A DNA stretch of 64,000 bases from Agromyces ramosus (GTDB lineage Bacteria > Actinomycetota > Actinomycetes > Actinomycetales > Microbacteriaceae): positions 1,550,001 to 1,614,000 of the forward strand of contig NZ_JAUSYY010000001.1 in assembly GCF_030817175.1 (NCBI RefSeq), written 5' to 3'. Shown piece by piece: positions 39,001 through 46,023 of this stretch (position 1 is its first letter; the number at the start of each line of letters is the position of its first letter). A model generated the notes under the pieces. It saw only the letters and a program-made list of their open reading frames with translations. It was not told the DNA's origin and did no database searches. Position numbers and translations under genes: made by a program.

Positions 39001-39898
39001 GGAGCTCTCGACCGACTTCGCGACGATCGCCTATGACGCTGCAACGGGCGAGCAGGAGTGGATCTCCTACTTCGATGGACCGGGCAAGGAGACCGAGGAC
39101 CCGCGCGACATCGCGGTCAGTCCCGACGGCTCGACGGTCGTGGTCACCGGTCAGAGCGCCGGGCCCGAAGGGTCGGGTCTCACGAACTTCGGCACGGTCG
39201 CCTACGCGGCCGGCACCGGAGCAGAGCTGTGGTCGGCGCAGCACGACGGCCCGGCCCACGGGATCGACATCCCGACCACCGTGACGGTGGCCGAGACCGG
39301 TACGGTGTTCGTCTCCGGCTCGAGCGGGGGCGAGAGCAACGACTGGGCCACGATCGCCTACGACGGCACGAGCGGTGCGGAACTCTGGACCAGCCGCTAC
39401 GACGGCTCCGGTGCAGCCACGGACACGCCCCGCACCGCGGTCGTGTCGCCCGACGGAGCCACCCTCGTGGTCACCGGCAACTCCGACGGGGTCAGCACCG
39501 ACGCGGACTACGCCACCGTGGCCTACGACCCCGTGACGGGCGAGCAGCTGTGGCTCGCGCGGCACTCGGGCGCCGCGAACTCGCTCGACATCTCGCAGGC
39601 CGTCACGGTGACCCCCGACAGCAGTCACGTGATCATCACCGGGTTCGTGGACAACGGCGACTCTCGCCGCGACTACGAGACCATCGCCTACTCCATGGCG
39701 ACCGGTGAGGAGGTCTGGTCGGCGGACTACGACGCCGGCTCGGGCACCGACGCCGCAACCGCGATCACGAGCGACGTCACGGCCGAGGGAGTGCTCCGGG
39801 TCTTCGTGAGCGGTCAGAGCTCGGTGCTGGAGGGCTTCTTCGAGAGCGACTCCGACATGACCACCCTGTCGTACACCAACCCGCTGCCGACCCGGTAG
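36032..39898 (+). CDS. Secreted subtilase (S8) with C-terminal beta-propeller
   Basis: The 1288-residue precursor has a signal peptide (about residues 1-35, with WWLAALATTAMLATGAQAGLA), an I9-type propeptide (about 68-170), and a plant-like subtilisin domain with catalytic Asp213 (VIGVIDSGIWPES), His297 (FNGHGTHTAA) and Ser631 (SGTSMSAPHVAG). A PA-type insertion lies between His and Ser (ALVAGKIVLCDRGETPRVNKSRAVAEAGGIGMVL), and a fibronectin-III-like domain follows (about 740-830). The last 450 residues hold seven to eight repeats of about 60 residues of the form DxxTxAYDxxTGxxLWxxxxDG, a PQQ/WD-like beta-propeller. It should be an exported protease, with the propeller as adhesion or substrate-binding part. 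AAGGGG precedes the ATG. It is divergent from the LuxR regulator. Confidence 0.93.
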   Translation: MRKAGWTRSHSGRRWWLAALATTAMLATGAQAGLAAPNPGQGAESEDEAQVDVTTPGLHAEPSVAGPQTYIVQMALDPVASYDGGSPGLKATRPAPGKKVDPQSSDVAAYSDHLRGAQRAALAKVSKGEPQQQYVFAFDGFSAELTAAQAAELAGQPDVVAVTPDELVESTTATTPSFLGLDESGGIWEQLGGPEGSTKVTGAGGDIVIGVIDSGIWPESPSFSDRDVNGENGKLVYKPLGFAGKCDSEETVGDDSWDANLCNKKLVGARHFNAGWGGDEGVAEQLPWEFLSARDFNGHGTHTAATAAGNHGVEVTGPAAALGPVSGIAPRARVAAYKALWSAEDGSTANGYNSDIVAAVDQAVADGVDVINFSVSGSTTDVLDPAQVAFLNAAATGIFVAASAGNDGPAAGTVAHPSPWVTTVAAGTHNRSLNGSVALGDGSEHTGASSAAVSVGPAPFLDAARAGFRGAADYKLEQCFAAVDNGGQPVLDPALVAGKIVLCDRGETPRVNKSRAVAEAGGIGMVLVNPAPDNVVADFHAVPSVHVAHTERDALKAYSATAGATATIAKGEVSLDAPAPLVAEFSSRGPSSAAGGDLLKPDLIAPGQDILAAVAPPGQAGMEFNLMSGTSMSAPHVAGLAALLADRHPEWSPMMIKSALMTTGTDVLDADPTDPTTLYGQGAGHVAPNTAVDPGLVYDSDLDDWFAFLCGTTNGVEQQSCDDLEADGHSLDPSDLNLASISIGRVNGMEQTVTRSVTNVGATASTYNAEVTGLDGLTVTVEPHTLTLQPGESADFEVTFTVPEGMQSGALAGQLTWSDGSHNARSPIVVRGLRNGAEAWESRFDGPPNAAGAPDDSAHSMDVTSDGERLIVAGNSFPAGPGTFRPDFVTAAYDPESGEELWSATYDGPLQGGDELNGFGLSPDGSTVFVAGSSGGDGTQSDFVTIAYDSVTGKQLWLQRFDEKGEGDFLGGLTVSPDGDLVFITGMATRELSTDFATIAYDAATGEQEWISYFDGPGKETEDPRDIAVSPDGSTVVVTGQSAGPEGSGLTNFGTVAYAAGTGAELWSAQHDGPAHGIDIPTTVTVAETGTVFVSGSSGGESNDWATIAYDGTSGAELWTSRYDGSGAATDTPRTAVVSPDGATLVVTGNSDGVSTDADYATVAYDPVTGEQLWLARHSGAANSLDISQAVTVTPDSSHVIITGFVDNGDSRRDYETIAYSMATGEEVWSADYDAGSGTDAATAITSDVTAEGVLRVFVSGQSSVLEGFFESDSDMTTLSYTNPLPTR

Positions 39899-39917
39899 CC
39901 GACCGGTTGTCGAACGA

Positions 39918-39945
39918 GCGGCGCCGTCCAGTCGGGCGGCGCCGC
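39918..39945 (+). terminator. Hairpin terminator after the subtilase gene
   Basis: GCGGCGCCG and CGGCGCCGC form a perfect 9-bp stem with a 10-base loop, 20 bases after the stop codon, followed by TTCGG. Confidence 0.65.
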
Positions 39946-40063
39946 TTCGGCAATCCATGAAAATCGGCACTGGACGCGAGAGCGCGAAGCGTCCTAAACT
40001 GCCGAAGCTGCGTCGATCGCGCGGCTCAGGTCCGGAGCATCCGGGTGAGGAAAGGAGTCGATC

Positions 40064-40123
40064 ATGGCTGTCGTTGTCGTGAACCTCCACGTTCCTTCCT
40101 GTTGTGAGGCCTCCACCCGCTGA
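40064..40123 (+). CDS. Putative 19-residue leader peptide with Cys-Cys
   Basis: A short frame encodes MAVVVVNLHVPSCCEASTR and ends at TGA 40121-40123, 39 bases before the RIO kinase start. It has one of the best ribosome binding sites in the window (AAAGGAG, 7 bases before the ATG). Its codons are unlike the surrounding DNA: GTT, CCT, TGT and TGT are used where GTC/GTG, CCG and TGC dominate elsewhere. Two consecutive Cys codons come immediately before a hairpin, as in the cysteine-sensing upstream ORFs described in mycobacteria. A real translated peptide is likely; the regulatory meaning is inferred. Confidence 0.65.
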   Translation: MAVVVVNLHVPSCCEASTR

Positions 40124-40155
40124 GCGGTTCGGTGGCCTCCGCGAATCCTTCGGAG
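40106..40155 (+). promoter_or_regulatory. Competing hairpins before the RIO kinase gene (attenuator candidate)
   Basis: Hairpin 1 pairs GAGGCC (40106-40111) with GGCCTC (40134-40139), extended by ACC (40115-40117) with GGT (40131-40133). Hairpin 2 pairs CTCCG (40137-40141) with CGGAG (40151-40155), which contains the GGAG ribosome binding site of the kinase gene. The two share bases 40137-40139 and are mutually exclusive. Hairpin 1 begins directly after the two Cys codons of the leader peptide, so ribosome position could decide which forms and whether the kinase start is accessible. Confidence 0.55.
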
Positions 40156-40162
40156 ATCCACC

Positions 40163-41068
40163 TTGCACATCACCTCGTCACTCGACGAATCCGCCGTCGT
40201 GCGCTCGCACGTGGCATCCCGCCCCTTCACGACCCCGCGCTTCGACGCGGGCGACCTCGCGTTCCAGCTCACGGAACCCGGCGAGGACCAGCGCTGGTCG
40301 ACCTGGCCGGCCACCACCCCCTCCGAGCGCGGCCCGATGCCGCGCCCCGCATGGCTCGTGACAGATGCCGCGGCGATCGACACCGAACTCGGTGTCGTGA
40401 AGACCGGCAAGGAGGCCGACCTCAACCTCATCGAACGCGCGGTTCCCGGAGCGGAACCGGGCACGCCCGGCAGGAGCGTGCTGCTCGCGGCGAAGCGCTA
40501 TCGCGGCACCGAGCACAGCGACTTCCATCGCTCGACCGTCTACACCGAGGGCCGCGGCACCCGCCGCAGCCGTGACGCACGAGCCGTCGCCAGGGGCTCG
40601 ACCTTCGGCCGTGAGGTCGCACGCGTGCAGTGGGCGTATGCCGAGTTCGAGGCGCTGAAGCGGCTCACCGAGCTCGGGGCATCCGTGCCCTACCCGGTGC
40701 AGGTGAGCGGCACGGAGGTGCTCATGGAGTTCATCGGCGAGGGCAGGGTCGCCGCACCGCGGCTCGCCCAGGTTCGAGCGACGCCCGACGAGCTGCGCGA
40801 ACTGTTCCACCAGGTCGTCGACTTCATGCGCACGCTCGCGCGGTCGGGGCTCGCCCACGGCGACCTCTCGCCGTACAACCTGCTCGTGCACGAGGGGCGC
40901 ATGGTCGCGATCGACCTGCCGCAGGTCGTCGACCTCGTCTCGAATCCGCAGGGGTTCGACCTGCTGCACCGCGACTGCGTGAACGTGTGCGACTGGTTCA
41001 CGAGACAGCGGCTCGAGTGCGACGCCGAGCAGCTGTTCGGCGAGCTGGTGGGCGAGGTCGGGTTCTGA
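40163..41068 (+). CDS. RIO-family protein kinase
   Basis: This 301-residue protein has the RIO kinase fold: an ATP-loop region VVKTGKEADLNLIERA, the lysine segment LLAAKRYRGTEH, the helix EFEALKRLTELGASVPYPVQV, EVLMEFIGEG, the catalytic loop LAHGDLSPYNLLVHEGRM and the metal-binding IDLPQVVDLVSNPQGFDLLHRDC. All catalytic residues appear present, so it should be an active Ser/Thr-type kinase or ATPase; RIO proteins act in ribosome maturation in archaea and eukaryotes, while the bacterial role is unclear. The start is a TTG at 40163 with GGAG 7 bases upstream. Initiation is probably regulated by the upstream leader peptide and hairpins. Confidence 0.9.
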   Translation: MHITSSLDESAVVRSHVASRPFTTPRFDAGDLAFQLTEPGEDQRWSTWPATTPSERGPMPRPAWLVTDAAAIDTELGVVKTGKEADLNLIERAVPGAEPGTPGRSVLLAAKRYRGTEHSDFHRSTVYTEGRGTRRSRDARAVARGSTFGREVARVQWAYAEFEALKRLTELGASVPYPVQVSGTEVLMEFIGEGRVAAPRLAQVRATPDELRELFHQVVDFMRTLARSGLAHGDLSPYNLLVHEGRMVAIDLPQVVDLVSNPQGFDLLHRDCVNVCDWFTRQRLECDAEQLFGELVGEVGF

Positions 41069-41146
41069 TCCGCTCGGGGGAGCGTGCCGAGGAGCGCCGG
41101 CCCCAGCCGAGTTGGATAGCGCAGCGGCGAAGCTAGGCTGTCCGTC

Positions 41147-41743
41147 ATGCCCCGATCCCGTTCGCTCGCCGCCGCGAGCGGCCTACTCCTCGCGGCCCTC
41201 GTGAGCGGATGCGCAACTGCTGACGGCACCACGGTCACCGGCACGGCGCCCGCGCCCGTTGCGTCTTCCGAAGTAGCCGACGTGCAACACACCTCCTCGG
41301 CCGAGCCCGTCCCCGAGCCCGTCCCCGACGACGCAGCGATGCTCGACTGCACGAACATGCTGACGACGGACGCGTATGCGGCTCTCGACGAACAGGGCAT
41401 GGAATATCGACCGAACGTGGCGAGCTATCCGCCACTCGCGGGCGCAGAGCTCGTGGCTGACGGCGCGCTCGAGTGCCTCTGGGATGTACCACCGGGGGAC
41501 GCCCGGGTCTGGATCGCCCGGCTCATGGAACCTCAGGAGCTGTGGGACGCTCGCGTCGCCGAGCTCGCGCGTGCCGGCTGGACCGCTGCCGACGGCCCAA
41601 TGGCGGGGGCGTTCATCCGGTATCCGGAATTCGACGAGGAAACCCAGCCGGCGATCGCACACATCGATGGCGTCACGTACTTCGCCGCGCCGGGTCGTGA
41701 CCTTCGATGGATCGCCGCGATCGCCGACCGATTCGGCGACTGA
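41147..41743 (+). CDS. Secreted lipoprotein of unknown function
   Basis: This 198-residue protein has a lipoprotein signal peptide (MPRSRSLAAASGLLLAALVSGC) with the lipobox Cys at residue 22. A Thr/Ala/Pro/Glu-rich linker leads to a domain of about 130 residues with one Cys pair (CTNML and ECLWDVPPG) that may form a disulfide. The pattern of a C..ML..DAY start, a CxW strand and a C-terminal IDGVTYFAAPGRDLRWIAAIADRFG is shared by small actinobacterial surface lipoproteins without assigned function. It is monocistronic and ends in a strong hairpin. Confidence 0.8.
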   Translation: MPRSRSLAAASGLLLAALVSGCATADGTTVTGTAPAPVASSEVADVQHTSSAEPVPEPVPDDAAMLDCTNMLTTDAYAALDEQGMEYRPNVASYPPLAGAELVADGALECLWDVPPGDARVWIARLMEPQELWDARVAELARAGWTAADGPMAGAFIRYPEFDEETQPAIAHIDGVTYFAAPGRDLRWIAAIADRFGD

Positions 41744-41752
41744 ACTCGTCTG

Positions 41753-41781
41753 GTGTGCCCGAGCCCGTGACTCGGGCACAC
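41753..41781. terminator. Bidirectional terminator between lipoprotein and isomerase genes
   Basis: GTGTGCCCGAG and CTCGGGCACAC form a perfect 11-bp stem around a 7-base loop. It sits between two convergent stop codons (41743 and 41789) and closes the leftward sugar operon as well. Confidence 0.85.
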
Positions 41782-41788
41782 TTCGGGC

Positions 41789-43474
41789 CTACGCTTCGGT
41801 CGGCTCGTGCTCCTCGGCATCCGATCCGGCGTCGAGCTGAACGTCACCGCACAGGTGCACGTGCACGCCGAGCCCATCGAAGAACGCAGCTTTCGCCACG
41901 AGCGCCCGGTCGGCGGTCGCGGCATCCGGGGCGTAGGCGACGTTCAGGTGGTTCGCCTTGTGGCGGCCCATGAACTGGTCGCGCGAGACGCCGTGCAGCA
42001 CGGCGTGCATGATCGGCCACTCGGGGTTCGTCGCCTGCCAGCGCCGCTCGGTCTCCGCAGCGGGGAGCTCGACCGAGGTCGCGCGTCCGAGGTCGACGTG
42101 CAGCTCGCCGTCGGCGATGTAGACGCGAGACCAGACGATCTCGCCGGGCCGGGAGACGCCCTTGATCGTCGATCCGCCGAGCGGGAAGTAGACGGGATTC
42201 TGCCGCCAGCCGACCGCGCCGGCGTAGCCGCCCTCGAGGTGCGACGGCGGCACGGACCCCGAGATCTCGAACACCCACACGAACTCGCCGTCGAACTCTT
42301 CGCCCCAGCGCACGTCGTGCAGGGTCGTCGCCGGGTCGAGTCCCATCGCGGTCCACACCCGGTTCGTGATGAGCGCGTCGATCGCGACGCCCTCGTCGGC
42401 CTCGTTGAAGTGCGGCAGGGCGCGACCCTCCCACAGCACCCGGGAACCGTCGCGGCTCGTCACGGGCGGGCGCTCGACGTTGTTGAGGAGCCCCTCGGCG
42501 AGGTCGGATGCCGGCGAGAGGTCTTTCAGTCCCTGCTGGTACTGGATGCCGATCGCGTCGACGCCGAAGTCGTCGGCGATGCGGAGCGCGGCGATGTACA
42601 TCTTGAACTGCCAGCGCAGCTGCGCCTCAGTGAGCTCCGTCGCCTCGTCGGTGCCGAGCCGGAAGGTCATGCCCTGCGCCCCGAGCCAGTCGCCGACGGC
42701 GGCGGCCTCGTCGTCGCCGACCCGCTGCATCTCGGCCCAGAGTGCGCTCTGCGACATCCGTTCCTTGTAGATGCCGAGCCGATTCATGAGCTCGTCGTCG
42801 ATGATCGCGTTGTACATGCCCATGCAGCCCTCGTCGAAGACGCCGATGATCGCCTTGTCGGCCCTGAGCTCCTCGGCGAGCGCCTCGCCGAGCCGCGCCT
42901 CGTCGCTCGGGGGCAGCGTCGGCAGCTCGCGCACGTGGGTCGCGTCGTGCTCGATGCGGCCCGTCTCGGTCCAGCTGCGGAGACCGGCCTTGAACCACTC
43001 GTCGGTGAAGTCGACGCTCCAGATGGTCGAGTACTCGACGCCCATCTTCGTCATGCCCGCGTTGAGCCCGAGGAGGCCGACGAGTCCGGGCCAGTCGCCG
43101 ACGAAGTTCGCGACGGTGAGGATCGGCCCGCGGTGGGTTCGGAGGCCGGCGAGCACGTGGTGGCTGTACTGCCAGACCGCCTCGGCGACGATGAGCGGGG
43201 CGTCGACCGGGATGTTCTTGAACACCTCGAGGCCCATGCGCTGGCTCGAGATGAAGCCGTGCCCCGTCTCGGGGTCGACGGGGTTCGCCCGCACGATCGA
43301 CCAGCCGAGCTCGGCGAAGGCGGCCTCGACGGATGCCTCGAGCGCAGCCTGGGTCGGCCAGCCGGCGGCGTTCGCGGATTCGCGCAGGTCGCCGCTCGAG
43401 ATGAGGTACGCGGTCTTCGGCGCGGCATCGGGTCGCGCGACGACGGCGGGGAGGGTGTAGGTGGTGCTCGACAT
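41789..43474 (-). CDS. FucI-type ketol isomerase, probable D-arabinose isomerase
   Basis: This 561-residue enzyme belongs to the L-fucose/D-arabinose isomerase family. The metal-site segment FDEGCMGMYNAIIDDELMNRLGIYKERMSQSALWAEMQ is almost as in FucI, and the C-terminal GRHKANHLNVAYAPD carries the conserved His. FucI enzymes interconvert L-fucose/L-fuculose and D-arabinose/D-ribulose. In this locus of D-arabinan enzymes, and with no fuculose-phosphate aldolase nearby, D-arabinose to D-ribulose is the more likely reaction. The ATG at 43474 has a perfect AAGGAG 6 bases upstream and is preferred over the ATG at 43489. It is the last gene of the kinase-GH116-isomerase operon, 11 bases after the GH116 gene. 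Confidence 0.87.
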   Translation of the reverse strand: MSSTTYTLPAVVARPDAAPKTAYLISSGDLRESANAAGWPTQAALEASVEAAFAELGWSIVRANPVDPETGHGFISSQRMGLEVFKNIPVDAPLIVAEAVWQYSHHVLAGLRTHRGPILTVANFVGDWPGLVGLLGLNAGMTKMGVEYSTIWSVDFTDEWFKAGLRSWTETGRIEHDATHVRELPTLPPSDEARLGEALAEELRADKAIIGVFDEGCMGMYNAIIDDELMNRLGIYKERMSQSALWAEMQRVGDDEAAAVGDWLGAQGMTFRLGTDEATELTEAQLRWQFKMYIAALRIADDFGVDAIGIQYQQGLKDLSPASDLAEGLLNNVERPPVTSRDGSRVLWEGRALPHFNEADEGVAIDALITNRVWTAMGLDPATTLHDVRWGEEFDGEFVWVFEISGSVPPSHLEGGYAGAVGWRQNPVYFPLGGSTIKGVSRPGEIVWSRVYIADGELHVDLGRATSVELPAAETERRWQATNPEWPIMHAVLHGVSRDQFMGRHKANHLNVAYAPDAATADRALVAKAAFFDGLGVHVHLCGDVQLDAGSDAEEHEPTEA

Positions 43475-43485
43475 GTGGTGCTCCT

Positions 43486-46023
43486 TCATTGCGTTCGAAG
43501 TTCGGGGATCGGGTAGCGCAGGCTCGTGCCGGCGCCGATCACGTTCGGATGTCGGTGCTCGGGCAGCAGGGTGCGGCCCGAGAGCGAGAGGCTGGTCAGG
43601 TGCAGTTCGCCGCCGAGGACGGTGAGTTGGAGCATCCGTTCGCCGATCTCGGCCCGGCCCCAGGCGGTGCCGGTACTGAAGAACCAGCGCTGGTCGCCTG
43701 GTGTCTGCGGTGCGAACGCCAAGGCGCCGGCGGCGACGGATGACGCGGCCCCCGTGAACGCGGGCAGCAGCGCCCAGCTGGCGAGCGAGCGAGCGTAGTG
43801 GTTGCCGCACTCGACTTCGTTCCACGGGTTGCGGTTCGCGCCGGAGTGTCGGGCTCGCGTGGCCTCGACGATCGTGACCGCCTCGTCGGTGAGCCCCTCG
43901 AAGGCGAGGTGCGCCGCGACCTGGTACTCGATGCCGGTCCACACCTCGTCGGAGTAGACGAAGGGGATTCGTGGGCGGCCGCCGCGAGGCCAGGTGCAGA
44001 GCAGCAGTCCGCCCTCGTCGTTCAGGGCGTAGGTGCGCTGCACGCTGTGGTGCTCGCTCAGGTCGGCGCGGAAGTTGTGGCGGAAGACCGCGCCGATGGC
44101 CGACCGCACATGCTCGGCGGGCAGCACGTGGCCGAGCCCGACGACGTGCGCGAGCAGCTGGCCGAGCAGCTGGTCGCTGAGCACGCCCTCGCCGTACTGG
44201 TAGCGGTGCTCGTCGACGTCGTCGATACGCTGCGCGTAGTACTCGCCGTTGTAGAGGAGGGCGTCCATGCGCTCGGCGCCGGTCTCGGCCGCGGCGCGCC
44301 AGGCTTCGGCCCGCTCGCCCTCACCGAGCCGATCGGCGAGCGCCGCGCCCGCCTGCAGCGCGGCGAAGAACATCGAGTTGGCGAGCGAGTTCTCGCCGAA
44401 GAACTCGATGTCGTACGTGTTGTGCTGCTTGCTGTCGAGCACGCCGTCGCCGTTCGCATCCCACTCGGCGAACGCGTAGTCGAGTGCTCGGCAGACGCCG
44501 GGCCAGACCTCGTGCACGAACTCATCATCGCCGCTCAGCAGCCACTCGCGGTAGACGCGGACGATGGCGCCGAGCTGCCCGTCGACGGCCGGGTGGAAGT
44601 CCCACGCCGGGGAGCCGAAGATCTGGTTGGTGCGGAAGTTCATGCGCCCGTCGTGGCGCGTCTCGAGCAGGAACTCGGTGCGCCGGGCGCTCCGCTCGAG
44701 CTCGGGGAACAGCCAGGCGAGCGACTGCGCGTAGTTCCAGACGTGCGTGCAGGTGCCCTCGCAGCTGCCGACGTGATCGAAGCTGCCCTCCCACGCGGCG
44801 AAGACGCCGCCCTCGAGCCGGAAGCACGTGCTGCTGCGGATCACCGCGAGGTTGGAGCCGATCGCGTCGATCACGGCGTCGGGCAGCGTCGAGTCGTAGA
44901 GCGCGTCGACGAACGCGCGCGTGGTCGCCTCGAGCTGCGGGAGCCGCCGGTCGAGGTCGGCGGCGACGGCCCAGGCATCCGGATGCCGCGTGGCGTAGTG
45001 GTTGCGCACGACCTCGCCGAGGTGCGGGTCGTCGTGGATGATGTTGCCCGCCCAGCCGCGGGGCCGATTCGGGAAGTGCCACGTCAGCCGGAACTCGAAG
45101 TCGTGCGCCTCGCCCGGCTCGAGCACGTGCTCGATCGCGAGCGAGCCCACGCGAAGCCGGGTCATCCACTCGGGATGCGGCGGCGGGTCGAGCGTCGCCA
45201 CCGGCTCGGGCTCGAGTCGGCCGTCGTCGCGGAAGTCGTCCCAGAACCGCTGTGCGCCGTCCTGCCAGAACCCGTACAGCCACTGCGGCTTCGCGGTAAC
45301 CTGCGTATCGGGTGTCGTCAGGGTCGCCGTGCCGTGCGCGAGATGGTCGGCGGGCAGGTCGGAGGAGCACACCAGGCCGCGGATGCCGTCGGCATCGCGC
45401 CACTCGATGCGCGGATGCCCCTCGAAGCTCGGGAAGTGGAACACGTCGCGGTCGGCGCTCGCCCCGACCGGGTTCGCGATCGACCCCGCGATCGCGACGC
45501 GCATCGGCCGGTCGGACCGGTTCTCGACGCGGTAGCGCAGCACGGCGCACGGCAGGCCCGAGTCGTCGGCGTCGAGCGGCACGAACGGCGTGAACGCGGT
45601 GAGCGACACCTCGACGGGCAACCCGTCGTCGACGAAGTCGAGCTCGAGCAGCGGGTACCGGCCGCGCAGGCTCGAGCCGGCCAGGCGCGGGAGCCCGCCG
45701 ACGGCGTGCGCAGGGTAGCCCTGGTCGGCCTCGTGCGGGGCGCGAAGGCGAGCCTCGAGCACGCGGGTGATGGAGCCGACGGATGCCGCAGGGCGGCTGC
45801 GCACCGCGGCATCCGGAACCGTCGCGTCATCGGGGGCGGCCTCGTCATCCGCCACGTGGATGGCGAAGAAGCTGAACGGGTTCGTGCCGCCCTTGTGCGG
45901 ACGGTTCGAGAGCTCCCAGTCGCGGAGCTCGCCGCGCGCACCGATCGACACGTTGCCCGTGCCGATGCCGCCGAGCGGGAAGGCCGCGGCCGTGGCCGTC
46001 GCGTCGAGCACGCGCGGGCTCAT
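43486..46023 (-). CDS. GH116-family glycosidase, candidate exo-beta-D-arabinofuranosidase
   Basis: This 845-residue protein has the GH116 architecture: an N-terminal beta-sandwich (FPLGGIGTGNVSIGARGELRDWEL) and an (alpha/alpha)6 catalytic domain. The candidate nucleophile is Glu422 in SCEGTCTHVWNYAQSLAWLFPELE and the acid/base Asp538 in HNTYDIEFFGEN, by analogy with GBA2 and bacterial beta-glucosidases. GH116 members include an exo-beta-D-arabinofuranosidase from Microbacterium that acts on mycobacterial arabinan. No signal peptide is present, so it works on imported oligosaccharides. Its start overlaps the kinase stop (ATGA) and the isomerase gene follows 11 bases later. Beta-glucosidase activity is the alternative; the genomic context favours arabinan. 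Confidence 0.88.
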   Translation of the reverse strand: MSPRVLDATATAAAFPLGGIGTGNVSIGARGELRDWELSNRPHKGGTNPFSFFAIHVADDEAAPDDATVPDAAVRSRPAASVGSITRVLEARLRAPHEADQGYPAHAVGGLPRLAGSSLRGRYPLLELDFVDDGLPVEVSLTAFTPFVPLDADDSGLPCAVLRYRVENRSDRPMRVAIAGSIANPVGASADRDVFHFPSFEGHPRIEWRDADGIRGLVCSSDLPADHLAHGTATLTTPDTQVTAKPQWLYGFWQDGAQRFWDDFRDDGRLEPEPVATLDPPPHPEWMTRLRVGSLAIEHVLEPGEAHDFEFRLTWHFPNRPRGWAGNIIHDDPHLGEVVRNHYATRHPDAWAVAADLDRRLPQLEATTRAFVDALYDSTLPDAVIDAIGSNLAVIRSSTCFRLEGGVFAAWEGSFDHVGSCEGTCTHVWNYAQSLAWLFPELERSARRTEFLLETRHDGRMNFRTNQIFGSPAWDFHPAVDGQLGAIVRVYREWLLSGDDEFVHEVWPGVCRALDYAFAEWDANGDGVLDSKQHNTYDIEFFGENSLANSMFFAALQAGAALADRLGEGERAEAWRAAAETGAERMDALLYNGEYYAQRIDDVDEHRYQYGEGVLSDQLLGQLLAHVVGLGHVLPAEHVRSAIGAVFRHNFRADLSEHHSVQRTYALNDEGGLLLCTWPRGGRPRIPFVYSDEVWTGIEYQVAAHLAFEGLTDEAVTIVEATRARHSGANRNPWNEVECGNHYARSLASWALLPAFTGAASSVAAGALAFAPQTPGDQRWFFSTGTAWGRAEIGERMLQLTVLGGELHLTSLSLSGRTLLPEHRHPNVIGAGTSLRYPIPELRTQ

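Noticed and set aside
38540..39890. Possible repeat array (CRISPR-like) in the 3' part of the subtilase gene
   Set aside because: The periodicity is about 180 bases, in frame and degenerate in DNA; it encodes propeller blades.
33009..39898. Composite transposon carrying the LuxR/subtilase pair
   Set aside because: No transposase, terminal inverted repeats or target duplications were found at the borders.
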